In this document: positions 18,289-27,595 of the stretch, in pieces
How positions within the stretch are numbered: the stretch's first letter is position 1
Layout of the letters: each line of letters starts with the position of its first letter
NCBI GenBank assembly: GCA_016217545.1
Contig: JACRHT010000016.1
Span: 434,001-498,000, forward strand
DNA length: 64,000 nucleotides
Reading direction: 5' to 3'
DNA from: Opitutia bacterium
GTDB lineage: Bacteria > Verrucomicrobiota > Verrucomicrobiia > Opitutales > Opitutaceae
The notes under the pieces: model-generated
What the model was told of the DNA's origin: nothing
The model's input: only the letters and a program-made list of their open reading frames with translations
Databases searched by the model: none
Translations under genes and position numbers: made by a program

Positions 18289-21138
18289 ATGCGCCTCGTC
18301 CTCCGTCTTCTCGCCGCCTCGCTGCTCGCGCTCGCCGTTTCCCAAGTCGAAATCGACGGCGCCACGCTAAAGACCGAAACACTCTACCTCTCCGGCACCG
18401 GCAGCCACGACGCCGTCGCGTGGGACTTCTTCTGCACCGGCGGGCGCAACAGCGGCTTCTGGACGAAAATCGCCGTGCCGTCGTGCTGGGAACAACAGGG
18501 CTTCGGCACCTACGACTACGGCGTCGAACTCAAGCCGAGCAAGCGCCTCACCACCCAGCAGCGCGTGCCCGACGAGCAGGGCCTCTATCGACGCGAGTTC
18601 ACCGTCCCCGCCGAGTGGCGCGGCCGCGTGGTGCGTCTCGTTTTCGACGGCGTCCTCACCGACACCGAGGTGAAGCTCAACGGCCAGCTCGTCGGCCCGG
18701 TCCACCAAGGCGGCTTCTACCAATTCCGTTACGACATCACGGACAAACTTCGCTTCGACGCGCCCAATCTCCTCGAAGTCGCCGTCAGCAAACATTCCGC
18801 CAACGCTTCGATCAACATCGCCGAGCGCATGGGCGATTACTGGAACTTCGGCGGCATCTTCCGCCCCGTGCGCCTCGAGGCGCTGCCGCAGCAATTCATC
18901 GAGCGCGTGGCGATCGACGCGCGCGCCGACGGAGCGTTCCGCGCGGATGTTTTCCTCGGCGGCAATCTCCCCGCCGGCAACCAGGTCGTCGCGCAGATCA
19001 AATCCCTCGCCGGCGAGCCCGTCGGTGCGCCGCTCTCCGCCGCGGTGGCGAGCGGCGAGCATCAGGTCACGTTGCGCGGGCAAATCCCCGCGCCCGCGAC
19101 TTGGACCGCCGAGACGCCCAACCTCTATCTCGTCGACGTCACGCTGAACGCCGGCACGTTCGTCCCGTCGGGCCACACGCTCACGCAGCGCTTCGGCTTC
19201 CGCACGTTCGAGCTGCGCCCGGGCGATGGCTTTTATCTGAATGGCCGCAAGATCGTCCTTAAGGGCGTGAATCGCCACAGCTTCTGGCCTGAGACGGGCC
19301 GCACGCTCTCGCCCGAGCGTCACCGCGAAGACGTCCGCCTCATGAAGGAGGCCAACCTGAACGCCGTGCGCATGTCGCATTACCCGCCCGACGCGGAGTT
19401 CCTCGACCTCTGCGACGAGGCCGGGCTCTACGTGCTCGACGAACTCGGCGGCTGGCAGGGCAGCTACGACACGGAGACGGGACGCCGTCTGATCGCGCAG
19501 ATGGTCGCGCGCGACGTGAATCACCCGAGCATTCTCTTTTGGGACAACGGCAACGAAGGCGGCTGGAACACGGAGGTCGACGACGAGTTCGCGAAGCACG
19601 ATCCGCAGCAGCGGCCCGTCCTCCACCCCGGCCCCTTGTCGCCGCCATTCTCGTTCCGCGGCGTCAACACCCGCCACTACCGCGAATACGACGAGACCGC
19701 GACGTTCACCGGTGGCCCCGACATCTTCCTGCCGACCGAATTTCTCCATGGCCTCTTCGACGGTGGCCACGGCGCCGGGCTCGACGACTTCTGGCCGCTG
19801 ATGAGCGAGAAGCCGCACGCCGCCGGCGGTTTCCTCTGGTCGTGGATGGACGAGGCCGTCGCCCGCACGGACGAAAACGGTCGCCTCGACGCGAAGCGCG
19901 ACCTCGCTCCCGACGGCATCGTCGGCCCGCACCACGAGAAGGAAGGCAGCTTCTACACCGTGCGCGAAATCTGGTCGCCGGTGCAGATTCCGGTGCGCGA
20001 GCTGCCCGCGGATTTCTCCGGCGCGCTGCCCGTCCGCAACCGCTACGACTTTCTCAATCTCTCCGCCGTCACGTTCGAGTGGCGCTTGATGAAATTCGCG
20101 CCGCCGGGCGCGCCGCTGTTCCACCGCACGCTGCTCGCGCTCGGTCGTTTCGCCGGTCCGGACGTCGCCGCGCGCGCCGACGGTGAACTCAAGCTCGCGC
20201 TCCCCGCCGACTGGCGCGACGCCGACGTGCTCTTCCTCACCGCGCTCGATGCGCGGCAGCGCGAACTCTGGACGTGGTCCTGGCGCTGGAAATCCGGGGC
20301 TGCCGCGATCGGCGTGGCCCAGGAAACGCAGAGCGCCGTGACGCTCACGCAAAACAGCTCCGAGATCGTCGCCACCACCGGCCGCAATACCGTCCGCTTT
20401 TCGGCGTTAACCGGCCGGCTCACCGCGCTCGAACGCGACGGCCACCCGCTCTCGCTCGGCAACGGCCCGCGGCTCGTCGCGTTTCGGCGGCAAGAACGCA
20501 CGTTCCAACCCGTCGCGCCCGCCACCGGCAAGCTTGTCAGCCTGCAGGCGAAGATGGACGGCACTTCCGCCGTCGTGACCGCGGTCTCCGACGGCGGCGT
20601 GCGCACGGCCTGCTGGACGATCGCGCCGAGCGGCGATGTGCGCCTCGACTACGAGTTCGATGGCCCGGGCGCGGTCGACATTCTCGGCGTCGATTTCGAT
20701 TACCCCGAAGAGAAGGTGAAATCCAAGGAGTGGTTCGGCGATGGCCCGTATCGCGTGTGGGCCAACCGCCTCAAGGGCGGCTCGCTCTGGCGTTGGGACA
20801 CCGAATACAACGACAACGTCCCCGGCCAGACGTGGCAGCTCCCCGAGTTTAAGGGCTGGTTCGCGCGCTGGCAATGGATGGCGCTGACGACGACCGAAGG
20901 CCGTTTCGCGCTGCTCAACGACGGCGGCTCGCCCTACGTCGGCGTCTACTCGCCGCGCGACGGCAAGAACAACCCCGTGCTCACGCTCCCGCGCCTCGGC
21001 CTCGGCGTCTACCAAGTCATCCCCGCCATCGGCACGAAGGGCTCGCTGCCCTCGAACCTCGGCCCGCAAGGCCAGCCGCAGAACATCACGGGCCCCGTGA
21101 AGGGCTCGCTCGTGATCCGCTTGCTCGATCAACCGTGA
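18289..21138 (+). CDS. GH2 beta-galactosidase-like enzyme, secreted
   Basis: 949 residues with the GH2 order: signal peptide (RLVLRLLAASLLALAVS), sugar-binding sandwich (residues ~30-200, YRREFTVPAEWRGRVVRL), immunoglobulin-like domain, TIM barrel with KGVNRHSFWPE, the acid/base E423 in DNGNEGGWN and the nucleophile E484 in PTEFLHGL, then C-terminal sandwiches. Likely an exo-acting beta-galactosidase, glucuronidase or related enzyme. It follows the previous gene by 6 nt, and its stop overlaps the GTG start of the next GH2 gene. Confidence 0.85.
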   Translation: MRLVLRLLAASLLALAVSQVEIDGATLKTETLYLSGTGSHDAVAWDFFCTGGRNSGFWTKIAVPSCWEQQGFGTYDYGVELKPSKRLTTQQRVPDEQGLYRREFTVPAEWRGRVVRLVFDGVLTDTEVKLNGQLVGPVHQGGFYQFRYDITDKLRFDAPNLLEVAVSKHSANASINIAERMGDYWNFGGIFRPVRLEALPQQFIERVAIDARADGAFRADVFLGGNLPAGNQVVAQIKSLAGEPVGAPLSAAVASGEHQVTLRGQIPAPATWTAETPNLYLVDVTLNAGTFVPSGHTLTQRFGFRTFELRPGDGFYLNGRKIVLKGVNRHSFWPETGRTLSPERHREDVRLMKEANLNAVRMSHYPPDAEFLDLCDEAGLYVLDELGGWQGSYDTETGRRLIAQMVARDVNHPSILFWDNGNEGGWNTEVDDEFAKHDPQQRPVLHPGPLSPPFSFRGVNTRHYREYDETATFTGGPDIFLPTEFLHGLFDGGHGAGLDDFWPLMSEKPHAAGGFLWSWMDEAVARTDENGRLDAKRDLAPDGIVGPHHEKEGSFYTVREIWSPVQIPVRELPADFSGALPVRNRYDFLNLSAVTFEWRLMKFAPPGAPLFHRTLLALGRFAGPDVAARADGELKLALPADWRDADVLFLTALDARQRELWTWSWRWKSGAAAIGVAQETQSAVTLTQNSSEIVATTGRNTVRFSALTGRLTALERDGHPLSLGNGPRLVAFRRQERTFQPVAPATGKLVSLQAKMDGTSAVVTAVSDGGVRTACWTIAPSGDVRLDYEFDGPGAVDILGVDFDYPEEKVKSKEWFGDGPYRVWANRLKGGSLWRWDTEYNDNVPGQTWQLPEFKGWFARWQWMALTTTEGRFALLNDGGSPYVGVYSPRDGKNNPVLTLPRLGLGVYQVIPAIGTKGSLPSNLGPQGQPQNITGPVKGSLVIRLLDQP

Positions 21139-24100
21139 GTCTCCGTCCGCCAGCAGGTAGGGCGAACCGTCCCGGTGAGCCGCTCGCAACCGATACCGCG
21201 GATCACGCCCGCGAATCGCCGCGGCTCGTCGGGGACGACTCGCCCTACCGCCGCCTGTGCGCCTTCGCGTTCTTCCTCTGCGCACTTCTCGTCGCTCACG
21301 CCACGACCGAACTTCCCGCCGGCCCGCGCCGCGAATGGCCGCTCGCCGGCGGCTGGCGCACCGCGATGGACGAGACGAATCGCGCTCGCTTCGATGGCTT
21401 CGAGCAACCGGCGTTCGACGACTCCGCGTGGCAAACCGTCGCCGTGCCGCACAACTGGGACGACTACGCCGGCCTGCGCCGCCTCGTGCACGGCAATCTC
21501 CACGGCTACGCGTGGTATCGCCGCACGTTCGAAGTGCCCGACTTCGCCGGCCGCCGCGTCTTCCTGTTCTTCGAAGGCGTAGGCTCCTACGCGACCGTCT
21601 GGGTGAACGGCCAACTCGCCGGGAAGCACGTCGGCGGACGAACGACCTTCACGCTCGAAGTCACGGACCTCGTCCATTTCGACGCGCCCAACGTTCTGGC
21701 CGTCCGCGCCGATCACCCGGCGGGCATCACCGATCTGCCGTGGGTGTGCGGCGGCTGCTCGAGCGCACCCGGCTTTTCGGAGGGCAGTCAGCCGATGGGA
21801 ATTTTCCGCCCTGTCACCCTCTATACGACGGACGAAGTGCGCGTCGCCCCCTTTGGCGTGCATGTCTGGAACGACACGGAGGCGACCGCCCGCGCGGCGA
21901 CGCTGCACTACACGATCGACCTGGACGGCATCCACGGCCCGCGCTCCCTCGTCGTCGAAAACCGGGTTCTCGACGCGCAGGGCAAGATCCTCGTGACCCA
22001 CCAAGCTCCCGTGCGCTTCCCCGGACAATCGACGACGCTCCGGAATTCGCTGCCGCTCGGTTACGTGACCTTGTGGTCCGCGGAGCAGCCTTACCTCTAC
22101 ACGCTCGAAACCACCGTGCGCGACAGCGGGAATCGCATCTTCGATCGCGTCCGAACCCCCTTCGGCATCCGCACGATCCACTGGCCCGCGCCGGACGCGC
22201 CGCTGCCCGCGCCGTTTTTGCTGAACGGAAAACCCGTCTTCCTCAACGGCACCTGCGAATACGAGCACAACCTCGGCGCGAGCCACGCTTTCAGCGCGGA
22301 ACAGATCGCCGCGCGCGTCGCGCAGATCCGCGCCGCCGGCTTCAACGCCTTCCGCGACGCGCACCAGCCGCACAATCTCCGCTACCAAACCTACTGGGAT
22401 CGCGACGGCGTATTGTGGTGGCCGCAGTTCGCCGCGCAGGTGTGGTTCGACACGCCGGAGTTCCGCGCGAATTTCAATCAGCTGCTGCGCGAGTGGGTGC
22501 GCGAGCGCCGCAACAGCCCGTCGCTCGTCCTCTGGGGCCTCGCCAACGAGAGCAAGCTGCCCGCCGACTTCGCCGCCGAGTGCGTCGCGCTCATCCGCGA
22601 ACTCGACCCGACAACCTCTTCGCAACGCCTCGTCACCACCTGCAACGCCGGCAAAGGCACCGACTGGAACGTGCCGCAAAACTGGTCCGGCACCTACGGC
22701 GGCAAGCCGGAGGAATACGCGGAGGACCTGAAACGCCAGCGCCTCGTCGGCGAATACGGCGCGTGGCGCAGTCTCGGCCTGCACTCCGAAGGCGGCTTCA
22801 TTGCCGACGGCCCGCGCAGTGAATCGCGCGCGGATGCCCTGCTCGCCACGAAGATTCGCCTCGCCGAATCCGTGCGCGCCGAGGTGCCCGGACACTTCCA
22901 CTGGCTCTTCGTCACGCACGAGAATCCGGGCCGCGAGATCGGCTCGAAAGGCCAGCAAGGCAGCGACGGCTGGCCCGAACTCGACCGCCTTGGCCCCGCC
23001 AACAACAAGGGCCTGCTCACGCTTTGGGGCGAGCCCACCGACGCGTTCTTCCTCTACCGCGCCAGCTACGCGCCGAAGACCGATCCGATGGTCTACATCG
23101 TCTCGCACACCTGGCCCGACCGCTGGGACGCGCCGGGTGTGAAGCGCGGCCTCGAGGTTTACTCGAATTGCGACGAGGTTGAGCTCTTCAACGGCGCCGG
23201 CACGCGCTCCCTCGGCATCCGCCACCAAGGCGGACCGGGCGTGCCCTTCCGTTGGGACGACGTCGAAATCGCGACCGACCTCCTCTACGCCGAGGGCCGC
23301 ATCGGCGGCAAAACGCTCGCGCGCGACGCGATCTACCTGCGCAACCTGCCCGCCGCGCCCGCCGCGGAGCGCCAGGCACTGGTCGGAGAAGAGACCGTCT
23401 CGACGCGCGGCGCGACCGACTGGAACTACCTCTATCGCGTGAACTGCGGCGGCCCGGACCTCGTCGACTCGCACGGCCAAACCTGGTTCGCCGATCGCGA
23501 TCTCGCGCCGGGCGATTCGTGGGGCGCACGCTCGTGGGCGGCCGACTATCCCGCCCTGCCGCCGCGCTTCGGAAGCCAGCGTCAGTTTTTCGAGCCTGTG
23601 CGGGGCACGCGCGACGAAACGCTTTTCCAGACGTATCGCTACGGACGCGAGAAGCTCCGCTATGAGTTCGCCGTCCCGCCGGGCGACTACCGCGTCGAAC
23701 TCTACTTCGTGGAACCGTGGTATGGCCGCGGCGGCGCCCAATGCGATAGCGCGGGCGGCGGCGGCGCGCGCGGCTGGCGACTCTTCGACGTCGCCGTGAA
23801 CGGCGTCACGGCGCTGCGCGATGTCGATCTCTGGGCCGAGGCCGGCTATGCGCACGCAGTGAAGAAAGTCGTCGACGCCACCGTGCGCGACGGGCGCCTC
23901 GTGATCGCGTTCCCGCGCGTCGCCTCCTACCAGGCGGTCATCTCCGCCATCGCCATCGCCACACGCGATCCGCACGCGCGACTGGCTCAACCCCAGCAAC
24001 GCTCGGTCGCGCCGCCGCAAAAATCGGCCACGCTTTCGGTCGCCGATGCATCCGCAGCCGCGCAAATGCTCCCTGCCTCCGCCGCCACGCGCAAAGGCAA

Positions 24101-24368
24101 CGAACTCGTCTGGACCGTGCGCCTCGGCCTCGGCGGCGCGCACGATTTCGCGCTGCGCTACACGAACGCGGGCGAGAGCCGCGACGTGGAGTTCCGCATT
24201 CTCGCCGCCGACGGCTCACTCATCGATCACCGCCTGCTGCGCCTGCCGCCGGCGAGCGAGCCGCGCGAGGTGCGCATCGACGGCGTCGGCATGAACGCCG
24301 GCGACTTCAGCGTCATCGTCTCGCCCATCACCGGACCGCTTACGGTCGAGGCGCTGCGCGCGAACTGA
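21135..24368 (+). CDS. GH2 beta-galactosidase-like enzyme with malectin-like domain
   Basis: 1077 residues. The GTG at 21135 overlaps the upstream stop (GTGA); no other start lies between it and the signal peptide (RLCAFAFFLCALLVAHATT), so this start is favoured although the leader is then ~35 residues of repeat-encoded sequence. GH2 domains follow: sandwich, Ig-like, TIM barrel with acid/base E472 (GLANESK) and nucleophile E540 (LVGEYGAW). After residue ~760 comes a malectin-like carbohydrate-binding domain (YRVNCGG, PPGDYRVELYFVEPWY) and a short C-terminal sandwich. Confidence 0.82.
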   Translation: MSLRPPAGRANRPGEPLATDTADHARESPRLVGDDSPYRRLCAFAFFLCALLVAHATTELPAGPRREWPLAGGWRTAMDETNRARFDGFEQPAFDDSAWQTVAVPHNWDDYAGLRRLVHGNLHGYAWYRRTFEVPDFAGRRVFLFFEGVGSYATVWVNGQLAGKHVGGRTTFTLEVTDLVHFDAPNVLAVRADHPAGITDLPWVCGGCSSAPGFSEGSQPMGIFRPVTLYTTDEVRVAPFGVHVWNDTEATARAATLHYTIDLDGIHGPRSLVVENRVLDAQGKILVTHQAPVRFPGQSTTLRNSLPLGYVTLWSAEQPYLYTLETTVRDSGNRIFDRVRTPFGIRTIHWPAPDAPLPAPFLLNGKPVFLNGTCEYEHNLGASHAFSAEQIAARVAQIRAAGFNAFRDAHQPHNLRYQTYWDRDGVLWWPQFAAQVWFDTPEFRANFNQLLREWVRERRNSPSLVLWGLANESKLPADFAAECVALIRELDPTTSSQRLVTTCNAGKGTDWNVPQNWSGTYGGKPEEYAEDLKRQRLVGEYGAWRSLGLHSEGGFIADGPRSESRADALLATKIRLAESVRAEVPGHFHWLFVTHENPGREIGSKGQQGSDGWPELDRLGPANNKGLLTLWGEPTDAFFLYRASYAPKTDPMVYIVSHTWPDRWDAPGVKRGLEVYSNCDEVELFNGAGTRSLGIRHQGGPGVPFRWDDVEIATDLLYAEGRIGGKTLARDAIYLRNLPAAPAAERQALVGEETVSTRGATDWNYLYRVNCGGPDLVDSHGQTWFADRDLAPGDSWGARSWAADYPALPPRFGSQRQFFEPVRGTRDETLFQTYRYGREKLRYEFAVPPGDYRVELYFVEPWYGRGGAQCDSAGGGGARGWRLFDVAVNGVTALRDVDLWAEAGYAHAVKKVVDATVRDGRLVIAFPRVASYQAVISAIAIATRDPHARLAQPQQRSVAPPQKSATLSVADASAAAQMLPASAATRKGNELVWTVRLGLGGAHDFALRYTNAGESRDVEFRILAADGSLIDHRLLRLPPASEPREVRIDGVGMNAGDFSVIVSPITGPLTVEALRAN
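21156..21249. repeat. palindromic repeat, GGTAGGGCGA...TCGCCCTACC type
   Basis: 94-bp inverted repeat with ends GGTAGGGCGA and TCGCCCTACC and internal matching arms (GTGAGCCGC / GCGGCTCGTC). Same family as 12236-12312. Read in frame within the leader of the malectin-GH2 gene. Confidence 0.85.
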
Positions 24369-24376
24369 CTCCCAAG

Positions 24377-25297
24377 ATGAAACCACTCATGCTCACTAAG
24401 ACCTCACTAATCCTGCTCTGCATTAGTGCCTCATTAGTGTGCATCAGTGGCTTTTCCGCCGAAGCGTCCGCTCCGCCGACTGACGCGCGCTACCCAGTGG
24501 CCGTCTGCGATTGGATGATTCTCAAGCGCCAGAAGCTGGGCGCCTTCAAGCTCGCCCGCGAAGTCGGCGCGGACGGCGTCGAAGTGGACATGGGCGGGCT
24601 CGGCAACCGCGCGACGTTCGACAGCAAGCTCGGTGATCCGGCGGTGCGCGCGCAATTTCTCGCCGAGGCGAAAAAATACGGGCTGCGCATCAGCTCCGTC
24701 GCGATGTCGGGCTTCTACGCGCAATCCTTCGCCGAGCGCGACGGCGTCGAGCGCATGGTGCAGGACGCGATCGACACCGCGGTGGCACTGAAGGTCCGCG
24801 TGCTATTCCTTCCTCTCGGCGTGCAGAGCGACCTCGCCAAACGCCCCGAATTGCGCCCCGCCGTGGTCGCACGCCTCCGCGATGCCGGCCGCCGAGCCGA
24901 GGCCGCCGGCGTGGTCATCGGTGTTGAAACCTCGCTCGACGCGCCGGCCGAAGCCGCGCTGCTCGACCAGATCGCGAGTCCCGCGATCAAGAGCTACTTC
25001 AACTTCTCCAACGCGCTCCAGAGCGGCCGCGACGTCCATGCGGAGCTCCGCGCGCTCGGCCGCGACCGCATCGTCCAGATCCACGCGTCCAACACCGACG
25101 GGCATTGGTTGGAAAAGGACCCGCAGGTCGACTTGCCGGCCATCCGCCGCACGCTCGACGAGATGGGTTGGCGCGGCTGGCTCGTCGTGGAGCGCTCGCG
25201 CGACGCGGAGCGCCCCACCGACGTGCGCTACAACTTCACCGCCAACGTCGCTTACCTGCACCGGATTTTCGGCGGGGACGCGACCGCGACTCGCTGA
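24377..25297 (+). CDS. secreted xylose-isomerase-like TIM-barrel protein
   Basis: 306 residues of the sugar phosphate isomerase/epimerase (AP endonuclease 2) superfamily: GADGVEVDMGGLGNR, GVVIGVETSLDAPAEA and IVQIHASNTDGHWL carry the expected metal-binding acid and His positions. A signal peptide is predicted from MKPLMLTKTSLILLCISASL; this entire segment is encoded by an imperfect palindromic repeat (24383-24450). Last gene of the rightward operon, 8 nt after the GH2 gene. The substrate is unknown; such exported isomerase-like proteins are common in Verrucomicrobiota and Planctomycetota polysaccharide loci. Confidence 0.75.
   Translation: MKPLMLTKTSLILLCISASLVCISGFSAEASAPPTDARYPVAVCDWMILKRQKLGAFKLAREVGADGVEVDMGGLGNRATFDSKLGDPAVRAQFLAEAKKYGLRISSVAMSGFYAQSFAERDGVERMVQDAIDTAVALKVRVLFLPLGVQSDLAKRPELRPAVVARLRDAGRRAEAAGVVIGVETSLDAPAEAALLDQIASPAIKSYFNFSNALQSGRDVHAELRALGRDRIVQIHASNTDGHWLEKDPQVDLPAIRRTLDEMGWRGWLVVERSRDAERPTDVRYNFTANVAYLHRIFGGDATATR
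24383..24450. repeat. palindromic repeat encoding a signal peptide
   Basis: The left arm CCACTcATGctCACTAA pairs with the right arm TTAGTGtgCATcAGTGG, with an inner pair CACTAAT/ATTAGTG around a short loop. It begins 6 nt after the ATG of the isomerase-like gene and spans its hydrophobic leader. Confidence 0.85.
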
Positions 25298-25435
25298 AGT
25301 TCCGCCGCCCCGCCAGCGAAGGCACAACCAGTGGTCGCCGCGACGCGGGGGTCACCGACAAAGGGCGGCAAGCCTCCGACAAAGGCCGCGCATCGCCCGG
25401 CGTCCCTTTGGGCTATCCTGCGGGCGTTTCCCGCC

Positions 25436-25684
25436 ATGAACACCAAGCCCACGCTCCTCGCCAAGTCCCTCGTCGCCGCCTTCAGTTTTGCGCTGATGGC
25501 CGCCGTTCCGCTGCTGACCGTCCAATACGCGGTGGCCGCCCACGCCGAGACGAAGGCCCCGGAGGCCGCCAAGGCCCCATGCCCGCGCACTTGCCCGACC
25601 GGGGAAAAGAAGGCGTGCACGAAAGAGAGCGGAAACTGTTCCCAGCAGGGCTCCTGCAAAGCCGAGAACTGCGGCAAGAAGTAA
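25436..25684 (+). CDS. small Cys-rich secreted protein
   Basis: 82 residues. The N-terminal hydrophobic leader (SLVAAFSFALMAAVPLLTVQ) is followed by a short mature part with six cysteines in a CPRTCPTGEKKAC...C...C...C spacing and a lysine end. No family recognised; metal binding or disulfide-stabilised periplasmic function would fit. The frame is open to 25331, but the ATG at 25436 gives the signal peptide. It stands alone between operons; a GAGGCG/CGCCTC hairpin at 25715-25733 may terminate it. Confidence 0.6.
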   Translation: MNTKPTLLAKSLVAAFSFALMAAVPLLTVQYAVAAHAETKAPEAAKAPCPRTCPTGEKKACTKESGNCSQQGSCKAENCGKK

Positions 25685-26112
25685 GTCCGCCGGCCGGTCC
25701 ACCCAACCCGGCCTGAGGCGCTCGAGTCGCCTCCTCCCTCACCAAAAAAGTGAAGGCCGCGTCGGGGATCGAACCCGAGGGGCTATCATCCCCTGCCATC
25801 CCAGCGTGCAGCGCAGCCTGGCTTCAACGTAGCGTAATACGCCCGCGTGCGAAACGCAGGGAATGCGCTTCACGCTGCATCGGTTGCGCCCCCCGCCAAG
25901 GGTTCACTCCCCGTGTTTACTGCAATCCCCGATCACGAGCCACGCCAGCACAGCGGCGGACCCGAGAAAAATCCACACGGTTAGGTCAAATGACATGCCT
26001 GTTCGATGCGGCGCTCGCTGTTTCGTTCAAAATTTCTTCCGCCTGACGCATTTGGGGAGGTTTTCGCGGTTCCCACGCCGCCGGCTCGCTCCCGCGCGCT
26101 CCCCCGCCCTCC
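25685..26112. other. intergenic region with tRNA T-arm-like fragment
   Basis: About 430 bases with no convincing gene. On the minus strand, around 25758-25782, there is a T-arm-like sequence (stem TCGGG/CCCGA around a TTCGATC loop) followed by CGCGGCC, but no matching 5' acceptor strand, D-arm or anticodon arm, so it is at most a decayed tRNA-like piece. Open frames here look non-coding. Confidence 0.45.
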
Positions 26113-26427
26113 TCAGTCGAGGTGGAACACCTCGCGCAGCTCCCGCGAGATCGGGCTGTTGTCCGGGTTGCTGGGCATGATCTCGCGCATGTGCGCCCAC
26201 CATTTGCCGCATTCCGGCGTTTGCGCGATGGCGGCCCAGCGCGCTTCGTCCTCGATTTCCACGTAGCCGAACAGCTGGCGCGTGCCCGCATCGAGGAAGA
26301 TCGTGTAGTTGTGGACGCCATGGCGTTTCAGGACCGCCTCGAGTTCGGGCCAGATCGGCTGGTGCCGGCGGGCGTATTCGGCCTCCTGGCCGGCGTTCAC
26401 GGACATCACGAAGGCTTTTCGGATCAT
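26113..26427 (-). CDS. rhaM: L-rhamnose mutarotase
   Basis: 104 residues, exactly the family size. The dimeric ferredoxin-like RhaM/YiiL pattern is clear: [20 protein letters not shown] at the start with the catalytic-region [11 protein letters not shown], then [27 protein letters not shown] and the C-terminal FHLD. The enzyme interconverts alpha and beta anomers of L-rhamnose to speed its use. The ATG at 26427 is chosen by homology; the frame runs further upstream. Last gene of a leftward operon with an oxidoreductase and a symporter, implying rhamnose or rhamnose-containing products are imported. Confidence 0.93.
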   Translation of the reverse strand: MIRKAFVMSVNAGQEAEYARRHQPIWPELEAVLKRHGVHNYTIFLDAGTRQLFGYVEIEDEARWAAIAQTPECGKWWAHMREIMPSNPDNSPISRELREVFHLD

Positions 26428-26437
26428 GGCTGAAAAA

Positions 26438-27595
26438 TCACGCGCGCACCGCCGCCGGCAACGACCGATCGTGGAACGCACGCTGCAAAATCTCCTCCAA
26501 CCCCGGCGAACAGAACATCGGTTCGCCTCCGCCCTGCCGCGGTCGGCTCTCCACCCCGCCGGGTGCCGGTGTGATCTCGGCCACCGCGTGCACGCGCTCC
26601 ACCAGTTCCGTCTGGCGCAGCGCAATCTCCGGGGTGCACACGAACGCCTGGGCGTCTTCCAACCGCCGCAACACCGCGCGCATCATCTCCGTGCGCGTCA
26701 CGCTGGTTTCCGGCAGCGGGATGCACTCCGTCGCACCCGCCTGCGTCACGATCACGCACTCGCGCTCATGCCGCCAGACGATCTGGCCGTTCTCGCCCTC
26801 GATGACGATCTCCGGCTCGCGCACCACCGGCGAGGCATGCGTGACACCGAACCACAGCGCCACGCCGTCCGTCGTCTCCGCGCGGACCACGCCCGTGTCG
26901 AAACTCTCGATCGAGTTCGTCCGCCACAGCACCGCGTCGACATTCCGCGTCTGCGCCGACACCGCGAACTCCCGCCCCGCAAAGAACAGCCCGAGGTTCA
27001 CGAAGTGCGCGAAGGCGTTGTTCAGCGGCGAATCCAGCACGAGCGCTCCGTCGGCGCGCAGGCGCCCGGCCCAGCTGTTGCGCGAGAAATAGCTCGCCGG
27101 ACGCGGCCACAGGCCGAGCAGGCGCACCGAACGAATGGGGCCGATCGCACCGTCGAGGAGCTTGTGCTTCACCCGCTGCGCCTCGGGCGCGTAGATGTCC
27201 TGAAAACCCACCGCCACGAACCGCTGCGCCGCCGCCGCTGCCGCCTGCACCTCGTGCACCTCGGCCACCGACGCCGCCAGCGGCTTTTCCACCAGCACGT
27301 TCATGCCCGCCCGCAACGCCGCGACGGTCATCCGGGTGTGCCACGCGATGCCGGTCGGAATCAGGCACAGATCGATCCGCCCCGCCTCGGCGCGCAGCAT
27401 CTCCTCGTAGTTGCCGTAAATGCGACACCCATCCGCCTCGAGCGCGCGCACGTTGGCGGCTTCCTCCTGCGGATTGATCACCACCGCGGCGGCGAGCGCC
27501 AGCCGATCCGCCGCTTCGCGGGCGAGCCCCAGATGAATCCGGCCGTAACCGGAGATGCCGATAATCGCGGCGCGAGAGCGAACAGGTGCCTTCAT
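26438..27595 (-). CDS. Gfo/Idh/MocA-family oxidoreductase
   Basis: 385 residues. N-terminal Rossmann fold ([18 protein letters not shown]), the conserved EKP motif in [10 protein letters not shown], and a C-terminal alpha/beta domain with VGFQDIYAP and [11 protein letters not shown]. It oxidises or reduces a sugar or sugar acid with NAD(P). The ATG overlaps the stop of the symporter gene (ATGA, 27592-27595), so both are co-translated; with rhaM 11 nt downstream it may act on a rhamnose-linked or pectic sugar (inferred). Confidence 0.88.
   Translation of the reverse strand: MKAPVRSRAAIIGISGYGRIHLGLAREAADRLALAAAVVINPQEEAANVRALEADGCRIYGNYEEMLRAEAGRIDLCLIPTGIAWHTRMTVAALRAGMNVLVEKPLAASVAEVHEVQAAAAAAQRFVAVGFQDIYAPEAQRVKHKLLDGAIGPIRSVRLLGLWPRPASYFSRNSWAGRLRADGALVLDSPLNNAFAHFVNLGLFFAGREFAVSAQTRNVDAVLWRTNSIESFDTGVVRAETTDGVALWFGVTHASPVVREPEIVIEGENGQIVWRHERECVIVTQAGATECIPLPETSVTRTEMMRAVLRRLEDAQAFVCTPEIALRQTELVERVHAVAEITPAPGGVESRPRQGGGEPMFCSPGLEEILQRAFHDRSLPAAVRA

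Noticed and set aside
25751-25830. tRNA or tmRNA gene on the minus strand
   Set aside because: Only a T-arm-like hairpin and a CGCGGCC 3' strand are present; no matching 5' acceptor, D-arm or anticodon stem within 350 bases.
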